A stretch of DNA of 64,000 bases from positions 20,663 to 84,662 of the forward strand of contig JAUCBJ010000837.1 in NCBI GenBank assembly GCA_032718475.1. Reading direction: 5' to 3'. A program made the position numbers and the translations under genes. This document shows, piece by piece, positions 53,326 through 63,983 of this stretch. The notes under the pieces were generated by a model. That model had not been told where the DNA came from. It worked only from the letters and a program-made list of their open reading frames with translations, and searched no databases. Position 1 is the first letter of the stretch. Every line of letters begins with the position of its first letter. Origin of the DNA: Nemertoderma westbladi. Taxonomy: Eukaryota > Xenacoelomorpha > Nemertodermatida > Nemertodermatidae.

Positions 53326-53475
53326 TGCAGATTAAAAGGGGTGAACGCGTACTGTCCCCCTTTCTTTGATTAATTGGTGGTGTGGGTTAATCTCTCATAA
53401 CCTGATTTTGTGATACAGTCGCACAATTTTAATTTGTATCTCATAACTGGGCCTCGTGCTGCGCGAAGGCCCCAC

Positions 53476-55152
53476 GAACGTGTCCACTACTTGTATATTG
53501 AATTTTTAAGGTTACTGGTTTGCTTTGCCTCCGGGATGACTTGGCCTTGGGGATTATTGTAGCTCGGGCTTATAAGGTACGTTCTATTAAGAGTTTTTAA
53601 GTCAGGCGCATAAGGGTAATACACCTACAATACACCCATTAGCTATAAGGTTAATTTCATGGTTTCAAGGTATCTTCTGGGAGATAACTGTTTATGTTAA
53701 TTTACAGGTATATTATGTTGTTCACTATAAGATAATCAATTCACTAGGTTTGATTATGATTGATCTGACAGGATACCATAAACATGTCTAATTTATATCA
53801 TAATATACTAGACTGAAAATCAACAAATAGATTAGATCTGAATCGATGTGAGTGTGTGTCAATAGTCATCCGTGTGTGCAACAGTGGTTGTCAACGTATG
53901 CGCGTCCTCTGACCCAAGACCATAATGACCATACCCGGGCCAGGTATGGAATGAAGGTGGTGTGTACTCGCGTACCGCCGGCACCCCCAACCTGCACGTA
54001 TACTGAGCGGCCCCGAGGCTGACCTCTCAGTATATGGATTCTGTCGCCGCCGCCGTAACGAGCACACAGACTCCAAGAAACAGATGGGATTGGAAGATGC
54101 AAACCAAGAATGACTTGCATCAATCAAATAAACTGCCTCCCGTCTAATGTAGTACAGAGTCATATAAGCAGATAAATCACAAATCGTGCGATGTGTGGAA
54201 TGTTATCCCGATCCGCAACCTGGGAAACGGCCCCAAAGAGCTGTTTACTCTGCTAAGGGATTTGCACCATAACTTACTCCGAATTGATATATTGGATTGA
54301 TTTGATATTGATAAATGTTAAATATGAAAATGAAATGAGATAAAGTGTAAATTGAAAAATAGAACGAAGTAGTACTAGCTGTAGTTGTTTATACTCTCTG
54401 AGTTAAATTGGATTTACTAGAGTTTCTAAATTGCCCGTCGAATACATCATTCGCGGTGTTAAGCTTAATGGAACAATATAATAATTATTATTGACTAGTT
54501 GTAATTAGTGTATGGGTATACGTGTACTCTATTAGATATTAAGTGTTACTGAGGCTGGGCCCAACCAAATACAATTATTCTTGGCAAAAAGTAGTCAGTC
54601 AGCTCAACAAGTAGATAGTCATAAAACGATAGAGTTATCTCTGCTTTAACTTCATAATATGAATGAATATGATACAAACTATGGAAAAATTGTATTGTAT
54701 TCCATTGTATTTGTTATGTTTAAATTTGTTTGAATTTAAAAGAAAATTTATTTTGATGTTTTTTTTAAATTTACATTAATTGTAAATTTTGTCAACAATT
54801 CGTTGAATCAAAATCCGGCCAAAAAATTGAAATCCGGCCGGAGCGCATTTTTTTAATTCTTAATAATTTTTCATAATTTATATAATAAACTTTGACAAAT
54901 TTTTTTACAGTTTATATATTTTTTCAAGGAAATTCAACGGTAATTGGCATAAAACAAATGGTAGAGTAGTTGAGATTAAGGTTCGAAATAGTGATGTTCC
55001 AGAATAATTTAATTCATATAATAGGCTGTTATTCAATGGAAAATAAGAGTTACAGATAAGTATAACAGTATAAGAGTTACACTGGCATGTCTCACATTAA
55101 CTGCTATCTCAGTAACTATTAGTCACATCATATTAAAAATTACACGATATAA
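53476..55152. other. No gene seen; GC-richer patch at 53.9-54.1 kb
   Basis: 53890-54130 is noticeably GC-rich with several CpGs (CGCCGCCGCCG near 54047) inside AT-rich DNA. Overlapping minus-strand ORFs of 85-90 codons there look like composition artefacts. It could be a CpG-rich promoter or a fragment of an unknown repeat. Confidence 0.35.
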
Positions 55153-55161
55153 TTTATAAAG

Positions 55162-55374
55162 GGGTAGGTGTAAAACGCGGATCCGGATTCCAAAATTATC
55201 AATTAAGGGAAAGGAGCAGGTTACAGTGGCACGTTATTTTAACCAAAACAATAAACTAAAGTCAATAGAACAGGTTATAGTTTTATTTTTGGGAGTTATA
55301 AATATGTAAAAAAAATCGACTTCCGTAGGGACAATGTTAAATGTAGAATCCGGATCCGCGTTTTACTCTGACCC
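55162..55374. mobile_element. 213-bp MITE with 9-bp target duplication
   Basis: Inverted ends GTAAAACGCGGATCCGGATT near 55170 and its inverse near 55350, with outer GGG..CCC. It is flanked by TTTATAAAG at 55153-55161 and 55375-55383. Almost the whole interior is the 49-bp module in its longer form (55208-55295). A 9-bp duplication is compatible with a Mutator-like origin. Confidence 0.85.
55208..55295 (+). repeat. 49-bp module, long form
   Basis: GGAAAGGAGCAGGTTACAG, then TTAACCAAAACAATAAAC, AATAGAACAGGTTATAG and TTTTATTTTTGGGAG. It forms the core of the MITE at 55162-55374 and matches 27432-27532 along its length. Confidence 0.85.
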
Positions 55375-55383
55375 TTTATAAAG

Positions 55384-56660
55384 GTAACTGATATGCAAAA
55401 AATTATACAATTCCAATTCAATTAAGTTTTATAATTACCACTGATGTTAACGAACATTTTTCTCTTAATAAAATTAGGATTGCTGTATTGAATTTACGTT
55501 TAATTTATTTATTTGTTTTAATTGAAAAACTACAATAGTTTATGATATAAAGAGTCAATTTATATATTTGGAGAAGTGTCTTTTAAGGTTGACTATTGGC
55601 GATGCACGGGTTACCTTTACCTACTGTACCCACGTTTTGTAGAGAAGTATTGTTAATAAGCTTCCTATATTATTATACCTGCCAAATGATAATATCATGA
55701 CCATAGAGCCAGAACAGCGCATTACACAATTAAAAAAAATTATATTGTCAAAATCCTAGATCCATAAATATCCATTTTAGAAGATTGAGATAAACAGAAC
55801 AACCCTCACAACATTAAAGTTGGAAAATATTTGAGGTAAAACAGCCCACCCTAATTTTCAAATGTGTTGTTCTGCCTCTATGTAAAATAACCAAAATACG
55901 GTTTTTTTTTCATTAAAAAGTTGTATTTGGAATAGCCGCCCCTATTTTAAAATTATTCATTGTATATTCCTAGACCTCTGTGCAAAACATTAGGGGACAG
56001 GGGGGGGGGGGGGGGGGTGCACACTGAGGCACATGAGATAGTTTTTGTAAAATCCATGCTGTTAAGAAAAAGACCAGCAATTAAATGTAATCCGCATAAT
56101 TTATATTTAAAGACGTTTTTGGGGGTTATTATGACGTAAGATGACGTACAACAATTTGGTTGGGATTATTTGCGAATTCGTTTTGGTTAGACCTGTCAGC
56201 ATACCTATAGGGGTACGGTTACTGAGAGAGGCGGGTGCGAATCCTGCAGGTGGCGAATTATTTTTTCCGGTTCATTAGATTGTTGATACAAGGTCAGGTT
56301 TAAATTATATATGTATAAAATATGTATTATAAATGTAAATGTTGTTTGTATTCTTATAATCTTTTTTTGCAAATATATTTGTTTTTAACACTAATAATAA
56401 AGTCTTGTGGAGCTTAAAATAATAATTTTTCTAAAAATAATGAATAATCAATTCATTGCTACTGTAGGAAAACGGACAAGGAGGCATACATACGATTTAG
56501 AAAAAATAAACTGGCAAGATGTGGGATGTGCGGTGAAGGATAAGGTGACAAACAATAATAAACATTGTGTGATAGATATGGAGCTTATAATATTATTTTT
56601 TAACCTTTCAGTAATTTTTTAAGCTTTTAGAAATTATACCGTGCTAAACACGATGAACTA
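55384..56660. other. No gene seen; G run at 56000
   Basis: AT-rich with an 18-base G run at 56000-56017. A weak tRNA-B-box-like GGTGCGAATCC lies at 56234. A 71-codon ORF at 56407-56622 has low-complexity composition and no recognised family. Confidence 0.4.
56000..56017. repeat. G homopolymer, 18 bases
   Basis: Uninterrupted G run after TAGGGGACA. Confidence 0.95.
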
Positions 56661-56666
56661 GAGCTC

Positions 56667-56880
56667 TATTCGCCCCCTAGCGGCAGACAGATGAACTGTA
56701 AAAGTCTGTCTGTGTGTGGAATGTATAATTAAGCAATGCTCGTAGGTAACTACTACCAGATTTCAGATGATTCTGGTGGTTGGTTCTATAATTACAGCTA
56801 CTTTTACGTTTCTGTCAATTCGCCCCCTAGCGGAAGACAGAGGAACTATATAAATCTATCTGTGTGTAGAATTAAACTTT
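56667..56880. repeat. Direct repeat, 150-bp spacing, with CTCF-like core
   Basis: ATTCGCCCCCTAGCGG and the following AGACAGA.GAACT and TCTGTGTGT phrases occur at 56669-56730 and 56819-56878. The complement of the start, CCGCTAGGGGGCG (56671-56683 and 56821-56833), fits the vertebrate CTCF core CCRSYAGGGGGC. Confidence 0.7.
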
Positions 56881-57490
56881 TGATAGACTACATGTGCACC
56901 GCGTTTGGTTAAATTTCATCCGAGATTGACCAACTCATTAGTGTTCAAACATTCCTGCCACAAACAAACTATTAATAGCCCCAGGAACTCGAGCAGAGCT
57001 CCTCCAATGATAATATATTGTATACCGTAATATTGTAGGGCATTTCTTTTGTTTGGTGAACTGCAGTACTTCGATTGGAGTTTGAGTTCAATTTATTTAA
57101 CTTTTCCTTTGCACCTGTTTATGGTTAAACCCATTATGGAGTGACACTCAAGTTACACTTTTGCTATATCTACATACATATACTACTCATATGCTGTTAG
57201 TTGGAGTCTCTACCTACTACTTACAGTTTGGTAGAACCAGAATGAATGTCCTGTCACGATCTGTACTTGTACAGGTAACGAACGACATCTAATAGTATGA
57301 CTGTGCCGATAATTATAAATTTAAATACTAACTGTGTAACGAGTAGCTTTATCATTTCTATCTCATGTAACTTGAATACATGCTATGATCGATATAAGTT
57401 TGTGGCCATGGCACCATCAAATGCCCTTTTGCTTTTATTACATTTTCTATAGGTAAATTTCCTTTTCATGATTTTAAACAATTTTAAACA
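56881..57490. other. No gene seen
   Basis: AT-rich sequence before the LINE. ATGCCCTTTTGC/ATGCCCTTTTAC is repeated at about 57421 and 57492. No coding sequence recognised. Confidence 0.4.
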
Positions 57491-58008
57491 AAATGCCCTT
57501 TTACATCCGAAAACCCCCAACCTCCACTATGGATTACTTTAGTAATGCGGAGGTCCAGCCACTAGAGGCCAGTGGAATTACCGGACACAATCGGCCTCAT
57601 AGGCGTCAGTTATCTCCTGACCGGCTGCCTGACTCACCCCCTACTGGAGAGAGTACGGCCAACAAGTCCCTTTGCTGATGACCTTTCTGGCCCAAACCCT
57701 GGGTCACCAGGGATGCCAGATTGTGAGGGGGAGAGGGATTCTGGAGTTGGAGGCTACTCTCATGTTCCACCCCGACCAACAAAGGCATTGGTGAATCTGA
57801 GGCAAGTCACTAGACTAGCCTCAGTTAAAACCCTAACACTCGGGTCCCCAATGCGACAAGGTGAGCTGACGCCTTGGCAGATAAGCTTTCTGTTAGCGCA
57901 GTGGGTGTTCAAGAGCACCGAATGCAGACTGGACAGACTGATGAGGTTCTGATTAAGGACATGGCGGCGGTTGGCGACTCGCCCTCGCATCAGCAGATGA
58001 TAGTGGCA

Positions 58009-58675
58009 ATGGTGGAATTGGTCTATTGATGAATCCAACTGCACATGCAGCATTGGACAAAATAGACCAAATCTTTAACCGCATCATCCGTTGCCACTTC
58101 TCATGTTCTGGAAGACTGGCTAATAAGTTTCCTAAGGTGGTTCTGATTGTGTGCTACTCTCCAACTACTGTAGTGTTGCCCCTGTAGAGGAGGTGGAAAA
58201 TTTCTACCACAATCTACAAGCAGCTACTGATGGAGTGGATCATCATGCATTCTTAACAATCCTGAGAGACTTTAATGCAAGTCTGCATCAATCACCTACA
58301 TCGCCCTGGATTTATAGCAATAGTGTTAACCGAAATTCCGTCCATCTTCAGGATTTTATCTCTGGAAATGGATTGTTTTCGGCTGGAACCCAGTTCAAGA
58401 AGCGAACTGGAAAGCTATGGACTCATAGTGGACCCAGTGGTCACAAGTCCAAGATAGACCATATTCTGTTTCGTAGGAAATACAGGAGCTCTATACAAGA
58501 CTGTAATGCATTTACACTTCGACCCTTCTCCAGTGATCACCGCCTTATTGTGGCCAAGGTAAGACTTAGTCTGCGTGCTAGCAGAACACCGAAATCTGCC
58601 TTACCGCAGCATGACTGGTCCTCTCTGTTGCAACAGCCAAGTGTGAGATCCAGTTTCACACTACAGCTCAGCTGA
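58009..58675 (+). pseudogene. LINE copy 2 endonuclease domain
   Basis: The first part near 58009-58150 reads GGIGLLMNPTAHAALDKI and FPKVVLIVCYSPTT, then a frameshift. The second part is open at 58151-58675 with FLTILRDFNASL (usual GDFNA, here RDFNA), SKIDHILFRRKYRSS and FSSDHRLIVAKV. These are the APE/EEP endonuclease motifs that nick target DNA. The glycine change and frame break argue against activity. Confidence 0.8.
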
Positions 58676-59030
58676 CCAACAGGTATGCGGTTCTTGTCTC
58701 TGAGGCGGCAGATCACAGCGAGGGCTATTCTGCCTTCACAGAAGCAGTTAAATTAGCAGCTGCAGAAACAGTTCCTGTATACCCTAAAAACAGGAAAAGG
58801 GCCCCCTGGACTGACCACAAAATTCGGAAGTGCTGAAATGACCTCTATAAGGAGCAGAAAGAGTCCCGACTCTTCAGACTACAGCCGCCAAGAATGCAGT
58901 TAAGGCTGTATCTAGGTCCCTGAACAGGCAGTACTCTGTTAATCTACAGGAGCTAATAAACCAACAGGTTGATGCCATCAATGATGCTGACGACAGCAGG
59001 CAATCATCCCAGGCATGGAAATCGATCAAC

Positions 59031-59291
59031 TTGCTTACTGGGCGGAAAAGCCAACCACCCACCAAGGTTAACGCTAAATCACCAGCCGATCGCCTCAATG
59101 GTTGGAAGGCCCACTTTGAAAAGCTCCTCAATAATGACAGGGTATTGCCTGATAACTTTATAGAAGTAAAAGTGTCTGAGTCTGTACTCCCAGATATTCC
59201 CACTGGCGATATCTCCTTTGAAGAAGTGAAGGCTGCTGCAAAGAGCATTAAGACCAATCGTACCAGTGGAGTAGATGGTGTTTCCCGCTGA
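59031..59291 (+). pseudogene. LINE copy 2 linker before RT
   Basis: 86 codons reading NGWKAHFEKLLN, ISFEEVKAAAKSIKT and SGVDGVSR, the conserved start of the RT region in this LINE family. It ends at a TGA, and the RT continues in another frame from about 59310. Confidence 0.75.
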
Positions 59292-59309
59292 GGTCTTTAA
59301 AATACCTGA

Positions 59310-60152
59310 GTGTTTAAAGCTCATCTATCCCATCATAGTAGACATGTAACAACAAGAGTCCCACAAGAAATGAAAACAAATAAGTTGGTGCCAGTTCCCA
59401 AGAAGGGCAACTTAACACTCTATGGTTCTTTTCGGGGAATTTCATTGATCTCGATTAATAGAATTCTATTAAATCGCATCAGGGATCCCATTGAGAGACT
59501 GCTCCGTGGAAATCAGAATGGGTTCCGTAAAGGTCGTGGGACCATGGAGCCCATTTTGGCACTTAGAAGGATAATTGAAGAGTTATCAAAAAAGAAAGAT
59601 TATGTTACTGTTATCTTTGTTGACTTCTTCAAGGCCTTTGATTCAGTCTCTCGCTCACATATGTTCAGCATACTTTCATTATATGGGATTCCTGATGAAA
59701 TTATTGCAGTAATCAGATCAGTATACGATGGTTCGACATTTGTGTCTACTGTTGACAGTGACACAGAATCATTTGAATTGTTATGGGGCGTCCTCCAGGC
59801 AGATACACTAGCACCATTCTTGTTCATAATTGTGGTTGACTATGTTCTACGCATGTCCTTAGATCATCATAATGATGATGGGGTGATGATAAATCCACCT
59901 ACTGGCTCCAGAAGTCGAGGAAATCCTGCCAAGTACCTAACTGATCTAGACTTCGCTGATGACTTAGGAGTACTCTCAGAATCACTAGAGGGAGCCCAAC
60001 GGCTCCTCAGCTCATTAGAACAGGCTGCTTCTAGTGTTGGTATTTTTATTAACTCCAGAAAGACCAAAATTTTGACAGTTAACTTTGAAAGTCATCAGCA
60101 AGTCTCTGATCGGATGAGCTTAAGCTCAAAGGATGGTATGCTTGAGCAATGA
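59310..60152 (+). pseudogene. LINE copy 2 reverse transcriptase core
   Basis: 280 codons: NQNGFRKGRGTMEPILAL, FVDFFKAFDSVSRS, GVLQADTLAPF (usual GVLQGDTLAPF), LDFADDLGVLS and FINSRKTKI. The catalytic FADD is intact. It is cut by a short duplication at about 60145. The C-terminal part follows in other frames to about 60726. Confidence 0.85.
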
Positions 60153-60892
60153 GCATGTAGACGACTTCTGTTACCTGGGATCATGGATCCGGAAGTCAGG
60201 TGAGGACCTTCGAATACGTAAGGGAAAGGCATGGGCAGCCTTGAATAGGCTTTCCAGGATTTGGAAGTCACCGAGAATTAATCGGAAACTTAAGGTCTGA
60301 TTATTTAGAGCAGCAGTAGTTCCAGTACTCCTCTATGGGAGTCCATGCTGGGCTCTAACTGCGGAGGACACCAAATCTCTGGATGGCACATTCACAAGAA
60401 TGCTACGCCGGGTTCATTGTGTCAAGTACAATGCACACATCTCCAACCAGACATAACATTGGAGGTGTCTCATTGGTTCCCCCAAGCTTGACACTCCGCT
60501 TTGCAGGACATTGCTTTCGCCGTGAGGACCAGCCAGTGCATAATCTTGTGCTTTGGCAGCCTCATGGAGTGAATAAGCATGGTGGACAGCCCACATGACA
60601 TTCTTGAGACGCATCTTAAAGGACACTGGCCTTGAAGATGCTGATGATCTAGCAAATGTCATGGGTGATAGGGAGTTGTGGCGGTGCAATTTTGTCGACA
60701 AGCCAGCACAAGCACAGCATTCTTAAAAATGCAGCTGCATTGCATTGCTGCAGCATGCCGATCCTAGTAGTAGTAGTAGGTGTTACCCCCTGCCTCCCAA
60801 TATGGTGGAGGTGTTACCCCCTGGTATAGATAAAAACAATTCTCCATTCCTCTTGGACATTAATTTATTATACGGAGATAAAAATAGCATCA

Positions 60893-60898
60893 TTTATT
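60893..60898 (-). terminator. Polyadenylation signal for the caspase gene
   Basis: The minus strand has AATAAA here, 73 bases downstream of the caspase stop codon, a normal distance for a 3' UTR signal. Confidence 0.5.
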
Positions 60899-60970
60899 CT
60901 GGTTATTTAAATTACGAACAACATAAATAATATAAAGCATGAGCATTTTTGTTCATTTCAAATTACAACA

Positions 60971-61882
60971 TTATTTCGGAGTCATAAATATCTCTTTAGT
61001 TAGCATGGATGTCATACACGGTATCTGTTTCTTCCTGTTGAACTCATCGTTCATCGCATTGCTCTCGTACTGGTAAGCGACAATGTAGTTAACTCTCGTT
61101 AGAATCTGTTGGAAACTCAAACGGAAGCCCCATTTCTTCAGAGCCTTAGATAATGCCTCGATGTACCAGGAGCCGGTCTCCACATTCCTAAACGCGATGT
61201 GTTTCGGAGTGGCAGCATAGCAGAACAACATATCCGCGTCGGTGGGGATCTTGGTTGGGCCGTCAACCTCCTCGGCCCTAGCCGCGTCGAGGATGTACCC
61301 CGGATCCGCGTCAGCTCCCCGACACGCCTGGAATATAAAAACTTTCGGTTTAGCCACCAGAGTAGGCGCCCATTTCGGTTTGAAATTCTCGGTGATCATA
61401 GCCGTATCGAACACTCCATCCACCGCGTATATAGAATCGTCATCGCAGCCGTGGCTAAATACAGAGAAGATGAGCATGTCGTTGAATGTGTGATCGAGTT
61501 TAGAGATGTGTTTAGCGAGGTTGCTAATCTCGCGCTTCCTTAGGTCTTTATAAAGAAATACTGTGAATCCGAGATGCTCTAAAGCCTCGAAGAAATTGTT
61601 ACCGTCGATGTCGGCCCCGGCTCTGTGTTTTGCTTCAGGGCGGAGTTGGCAACGGTAGGTGTCGAAGTTAATCTCGTTAATGATAATGGCGATACCGCGG
61701 TTGGGATGGTCCATTCTGTAGCGGTAGAGACGGTCGTCTTCCTCCAGGATGGTGTGGGAGGGAGCGGCAGGTCGGACGGCAGTGTCCGGTCGGTCAGATG
61801 TGTCGGGTCTGTCGGACGGTGGTGGTGGGGTCGGACTTGAGATGGTTGGAGGGCGGATACTGCCGGCGTCTCCGTAATCCAT
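60971..61882 (-). CDS. Executioner-type caspase
   Basis: 303 residues, ATG at 61880-61882 in a good initiation context (ACCATGG), stop at 60971-60973. A cysteine protease of apoptosis, like caspase-3/7. Residues 1-50 form a short proline-rich prodomain without CARD or DED. The p20-like part has S1-pocket Arg87 (HRAGADIDG), catalytic His144 (FSHG) and catalytic Cys187 in QACRG. An intersubunit linker follows, with EEVD at 204-207 as a likely cleavage site. The p10-like part has KIPTDADMLFCYAATP, Arg232 in FRNVETGSWYIEAL, LTRVNYIVA and KKQIPCMTSMLTKEIF. All key residues are present. No intron interrupts it, which is unusual. Family certain, subfamily inferred. Confidence 0.93.
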   Translation of the reverse strand: MDYGDAGSIRPPTISSPTPPPPSDRPDTSDRPDTAVRPAAPSHTILEEDDRLYRYRMDHPNRGIAIIINEINFDTYRCQLRPEAKHRAGADIDGNNFFEALEHLGFTVFLYKDLRKREISNLAKHISKLDHTFNDMLIFSVFSHGCDDDSIYAVDGVFDTAMITENFKPKWAPTLVAKPKVFIFQACRGADADPGYILDAARAEEVDGPTKIPTDADMLFCYAATPKHIAFRNVETGSWYIEALSKALKKWGFRLSFQQILTRVNYIVAYQYESNAMNDEFNRKKQIPCMTSMLTKEIFMTPK

Positions 61883-63344
61883 GGTAGTTCACCTTATTGG
61901 GCAGTTGGGCTTATTATAAAATAATTATTTTATCGATATAGGCCTACTGATATAGACAGATAGACAGCAAGTCCAGGTCAGGGCAAACTAAAAAGTCTTG
62001 AAATTACCTAACGACTTACTTGCTAAAATGGCTAAACTACTAAATGTAAAATGTAACCGTATGTGTACTGGCAGACTGGTGTAATTGTAATATATAAAAA
62101 AAATATTGCAGTATTGAACAATTAAAATCAAATGTTACCGGTATGTTTATTGGTTAGGCCTAAATATGTAATAAAAAATATGGAAAATTAACAGGATGGA
62201 TTTTTTTCGTATGAAGAGTACCCAGTATCAGGTACGCACTGGTACTGGCATAGGCTTAGGCCATGGGTAATGGTACTGCTATTACATTACCTGTACCCTG
62301 TACTCTGGTACTGCATACTGAATCGGTATTACTCATTTATTATTACCACTACACTATTGTGTACTGACTACAGTTGTACAGTGTTCAATGTACAATTAAT
62401 TGCAGTGCCAATCCCAACATACTACCGGTAAGTAGTAAGGGTAGTGATTTGGTATTGTATGTACTTGGAGATGGTTGGACACTTTTCAACCAATCACACA
62501 CTTATTATTCTCTTCCTATACAAACTAAAAATAAGTTTCTTGCCTTACTTTTAGCGGGATGAATCAATTCAAACAACCTGTAATAAAATTCCCGTACTGT
62601 TTTTATTGATGTAATACCATGAAGCGATTACAAAACCGTTGTTTTATAATAATAATCAAAACTTAAACCAACGATATGATAGCGTTTCTAATTTAGTCGA
62701 GTGAGGGAAAGGAGCAAGTTGCAGAAGTGTACTGCAGTCGCAGTCGTACACAATACAGTAGTGTGGCTGGCGGCTGGGTTCTCAGCTTTAGACCCTAGCA
62801 CCGCAGAGCTTGGAGTAACATTAGACCTTGGCTGAACTTAGATTCTCATCAAAAAGCGAACATGTATTTCTCACCCTAGACAAGGTAGGCCGCGATGGCC
62901 ACGTTACGGAGGGTGCGATTTCGCAAAAAACACTTTTTTTAAAACGCTTATAAAAAAATTTAAAGGCAAAATCGAAAATTTCGGCTTCATGTGGACATCA
63001 ACAGTGAGTGGAACTAGTTATGTTAATGTTTAAAATTTCAAGCAATATGATAAAGATTTGTAGAAAAAGTTGAGGGGGGTCCGTGTCGTCAGAAAATGAC
63101 ACTATATTACGGGTCATGGTGTAATATTAGTCAATAAATACATACATACGTACATATAGCAATAGAATCCAAAATCAATGGCGATTTTCGGGGGGGGGGG
63201 GGGGGGGGGGGGCTTCGACGGAATCAAAATCAATCGAAATTTCATCAAAATGCTTTCCCTTGATTCATAATTTAACATTGAGGCGGGATATTAATTCGCC
63301 ATCTCAGCGAAATACAGTAACATAATTAATATGAAGAAAATAAG
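61883..63344. other. Upstream of caspase, no gene seen
   Basis: AT-rich with several TACCGGTA- and TACTGGTAC-type palindromes near 62140-62300. A partial 49-bp module lies at 62705-62724 and a G run at 63190-63212. No clear promoter for the caspase could be assigned. Confidence 0.4.
63190..63212. repeat. G homopolymer, 23 bases
   Basis: Uninterrupted G run after GCGATTTTC. Confidence 0.95.
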
Positions 63345-63402
63345 GGGAAGGAGCAGTTTGTTCACAATGACATGTATACAGTAAGTTATAACAATAATAA
63401 AC
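63345..63402 (+). repeat. Diverged 49-bp module
   Basis: GGAAGGAGCAG, then TTATAACAATAATAAAC. Preceded by ATCTCAGCGAAATA, as at 27386. Confidence 0.55.
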
Positions 63403-63500
63403 CATTTGCAATTATTTCCCGGTTGTTTTGTTGTTTTTCGGTTGTTTTCCCTCTGTCATCAAACCTAAACAGCTCAAAAACACAAGCCGTTTCGTACAGG

Positions 63501-63983
63501 AATATTGATCCGTGAATAACCAATCCGTTCACGGATCAAATTTCCTGTTTACATACAGGAATTTGTGATATAAAACTGTAGGGTTTGGGTTATTTGTATT
63601 TGTGCTTATCTTTTAAATTCTAAACCCCTTTTTAATACTTCGTGAACTGTACATCATACCTGTCCTAAACACATAGGGTGTACTGTACATGAGTACGACT
63701 TTGTTATTGCCTTGTCATAACGTAAAAATCCAGTATTATAAATGGCATTTGGTAATTAGTTAATTTAATTAGGAACTTTTGATTCAGAAGGAGTTGTCCC
63801 CCACTATAAAGAAGCAGGTGATTAAAGGAGCAGGTTAAGGCGTTTGTGAGGGAACTAAAACAATAAACGAAAGTTAACACATGTTACAATATTATGCAGG
63901 TCTTTATAACTGGGTCTTTGGCAATATCAAAAATTCATTCAATGATCCGTGAGCTGATTGGTTATTCGCGGATCAATATTCAG
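63501..63983. mobile_element. Inverted-repeat element, GAATATTGATCCG ends
   Basis: GGAATATTGATCCGTGAATA and the following GATCCGT/ACGGATC hairpin (63501-63541) are inverted at 63943-63983 with few changes. About 483 bp, containing a 49-bp module at 63823. Each arm is itself a hairpin (TTGATCCGTGAA..TTCACGGATCAA). No transposase; right flank runs to the window end. Confidence 0.7.
63823..63868 (+). repeat. 49-bp module in the 63.5-kb element
   Basis: AAAGGAGCAGGTTA, then GGAACTAAAACAATAAAC. A shorter middle than in other copies. Confidence 0.7.

Larger units (their letters stand above)
52495..53475. mobile_element. Longer GTGGGGCCTTCG inverted-repeat element with ORF
   Basis: GTGGGGCCTTCGTGCAGC at 52495 and CGTGCTGCGCGAAGGCCCCAC at 53455-53475 are inverted. 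The 981-bp interior has an open reading frame (about 52803-53213) absent from the 548-bp relative at 31158-31705. A G-rich run at 53307-53325 lies near its right end. Confidence 0.5.
57500..60770 (+). mobile_element. LINE copy 2 (RTE-like), long but broken
   Basis: Order: poorly preserved 5' part, APE endonuclease (about 57990-58660), linker, RT (59310-60152) with FADD at 59952-59963, C-terminal part to about 60726, and end CCGATCC(TAG)n at about 60756-60779. Same family as 17098-18308. Several frameshifts and stops; one is caused by a short duplication around GAGCAATGAGCATG at 60142-60156. The 5' limit is uncertain. Confidence 0.85.

Noticed and set aside
53866-54163. Overlapping minus-strand ORFs in the GC-rich patch
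   Set aside because: Composition artefact; no motif and no start context.
51656-54850. 3.2-kb DNA transposon with CCGGCC ends
   Set aside because: The two CCGG-rich patches share words but do not form a clear inverted repeat or target duplication.
56170-56260. tRNA-derived SINE
   Set aside because: Only a weak B-box-like phrase; no convincing A box at the right distance.
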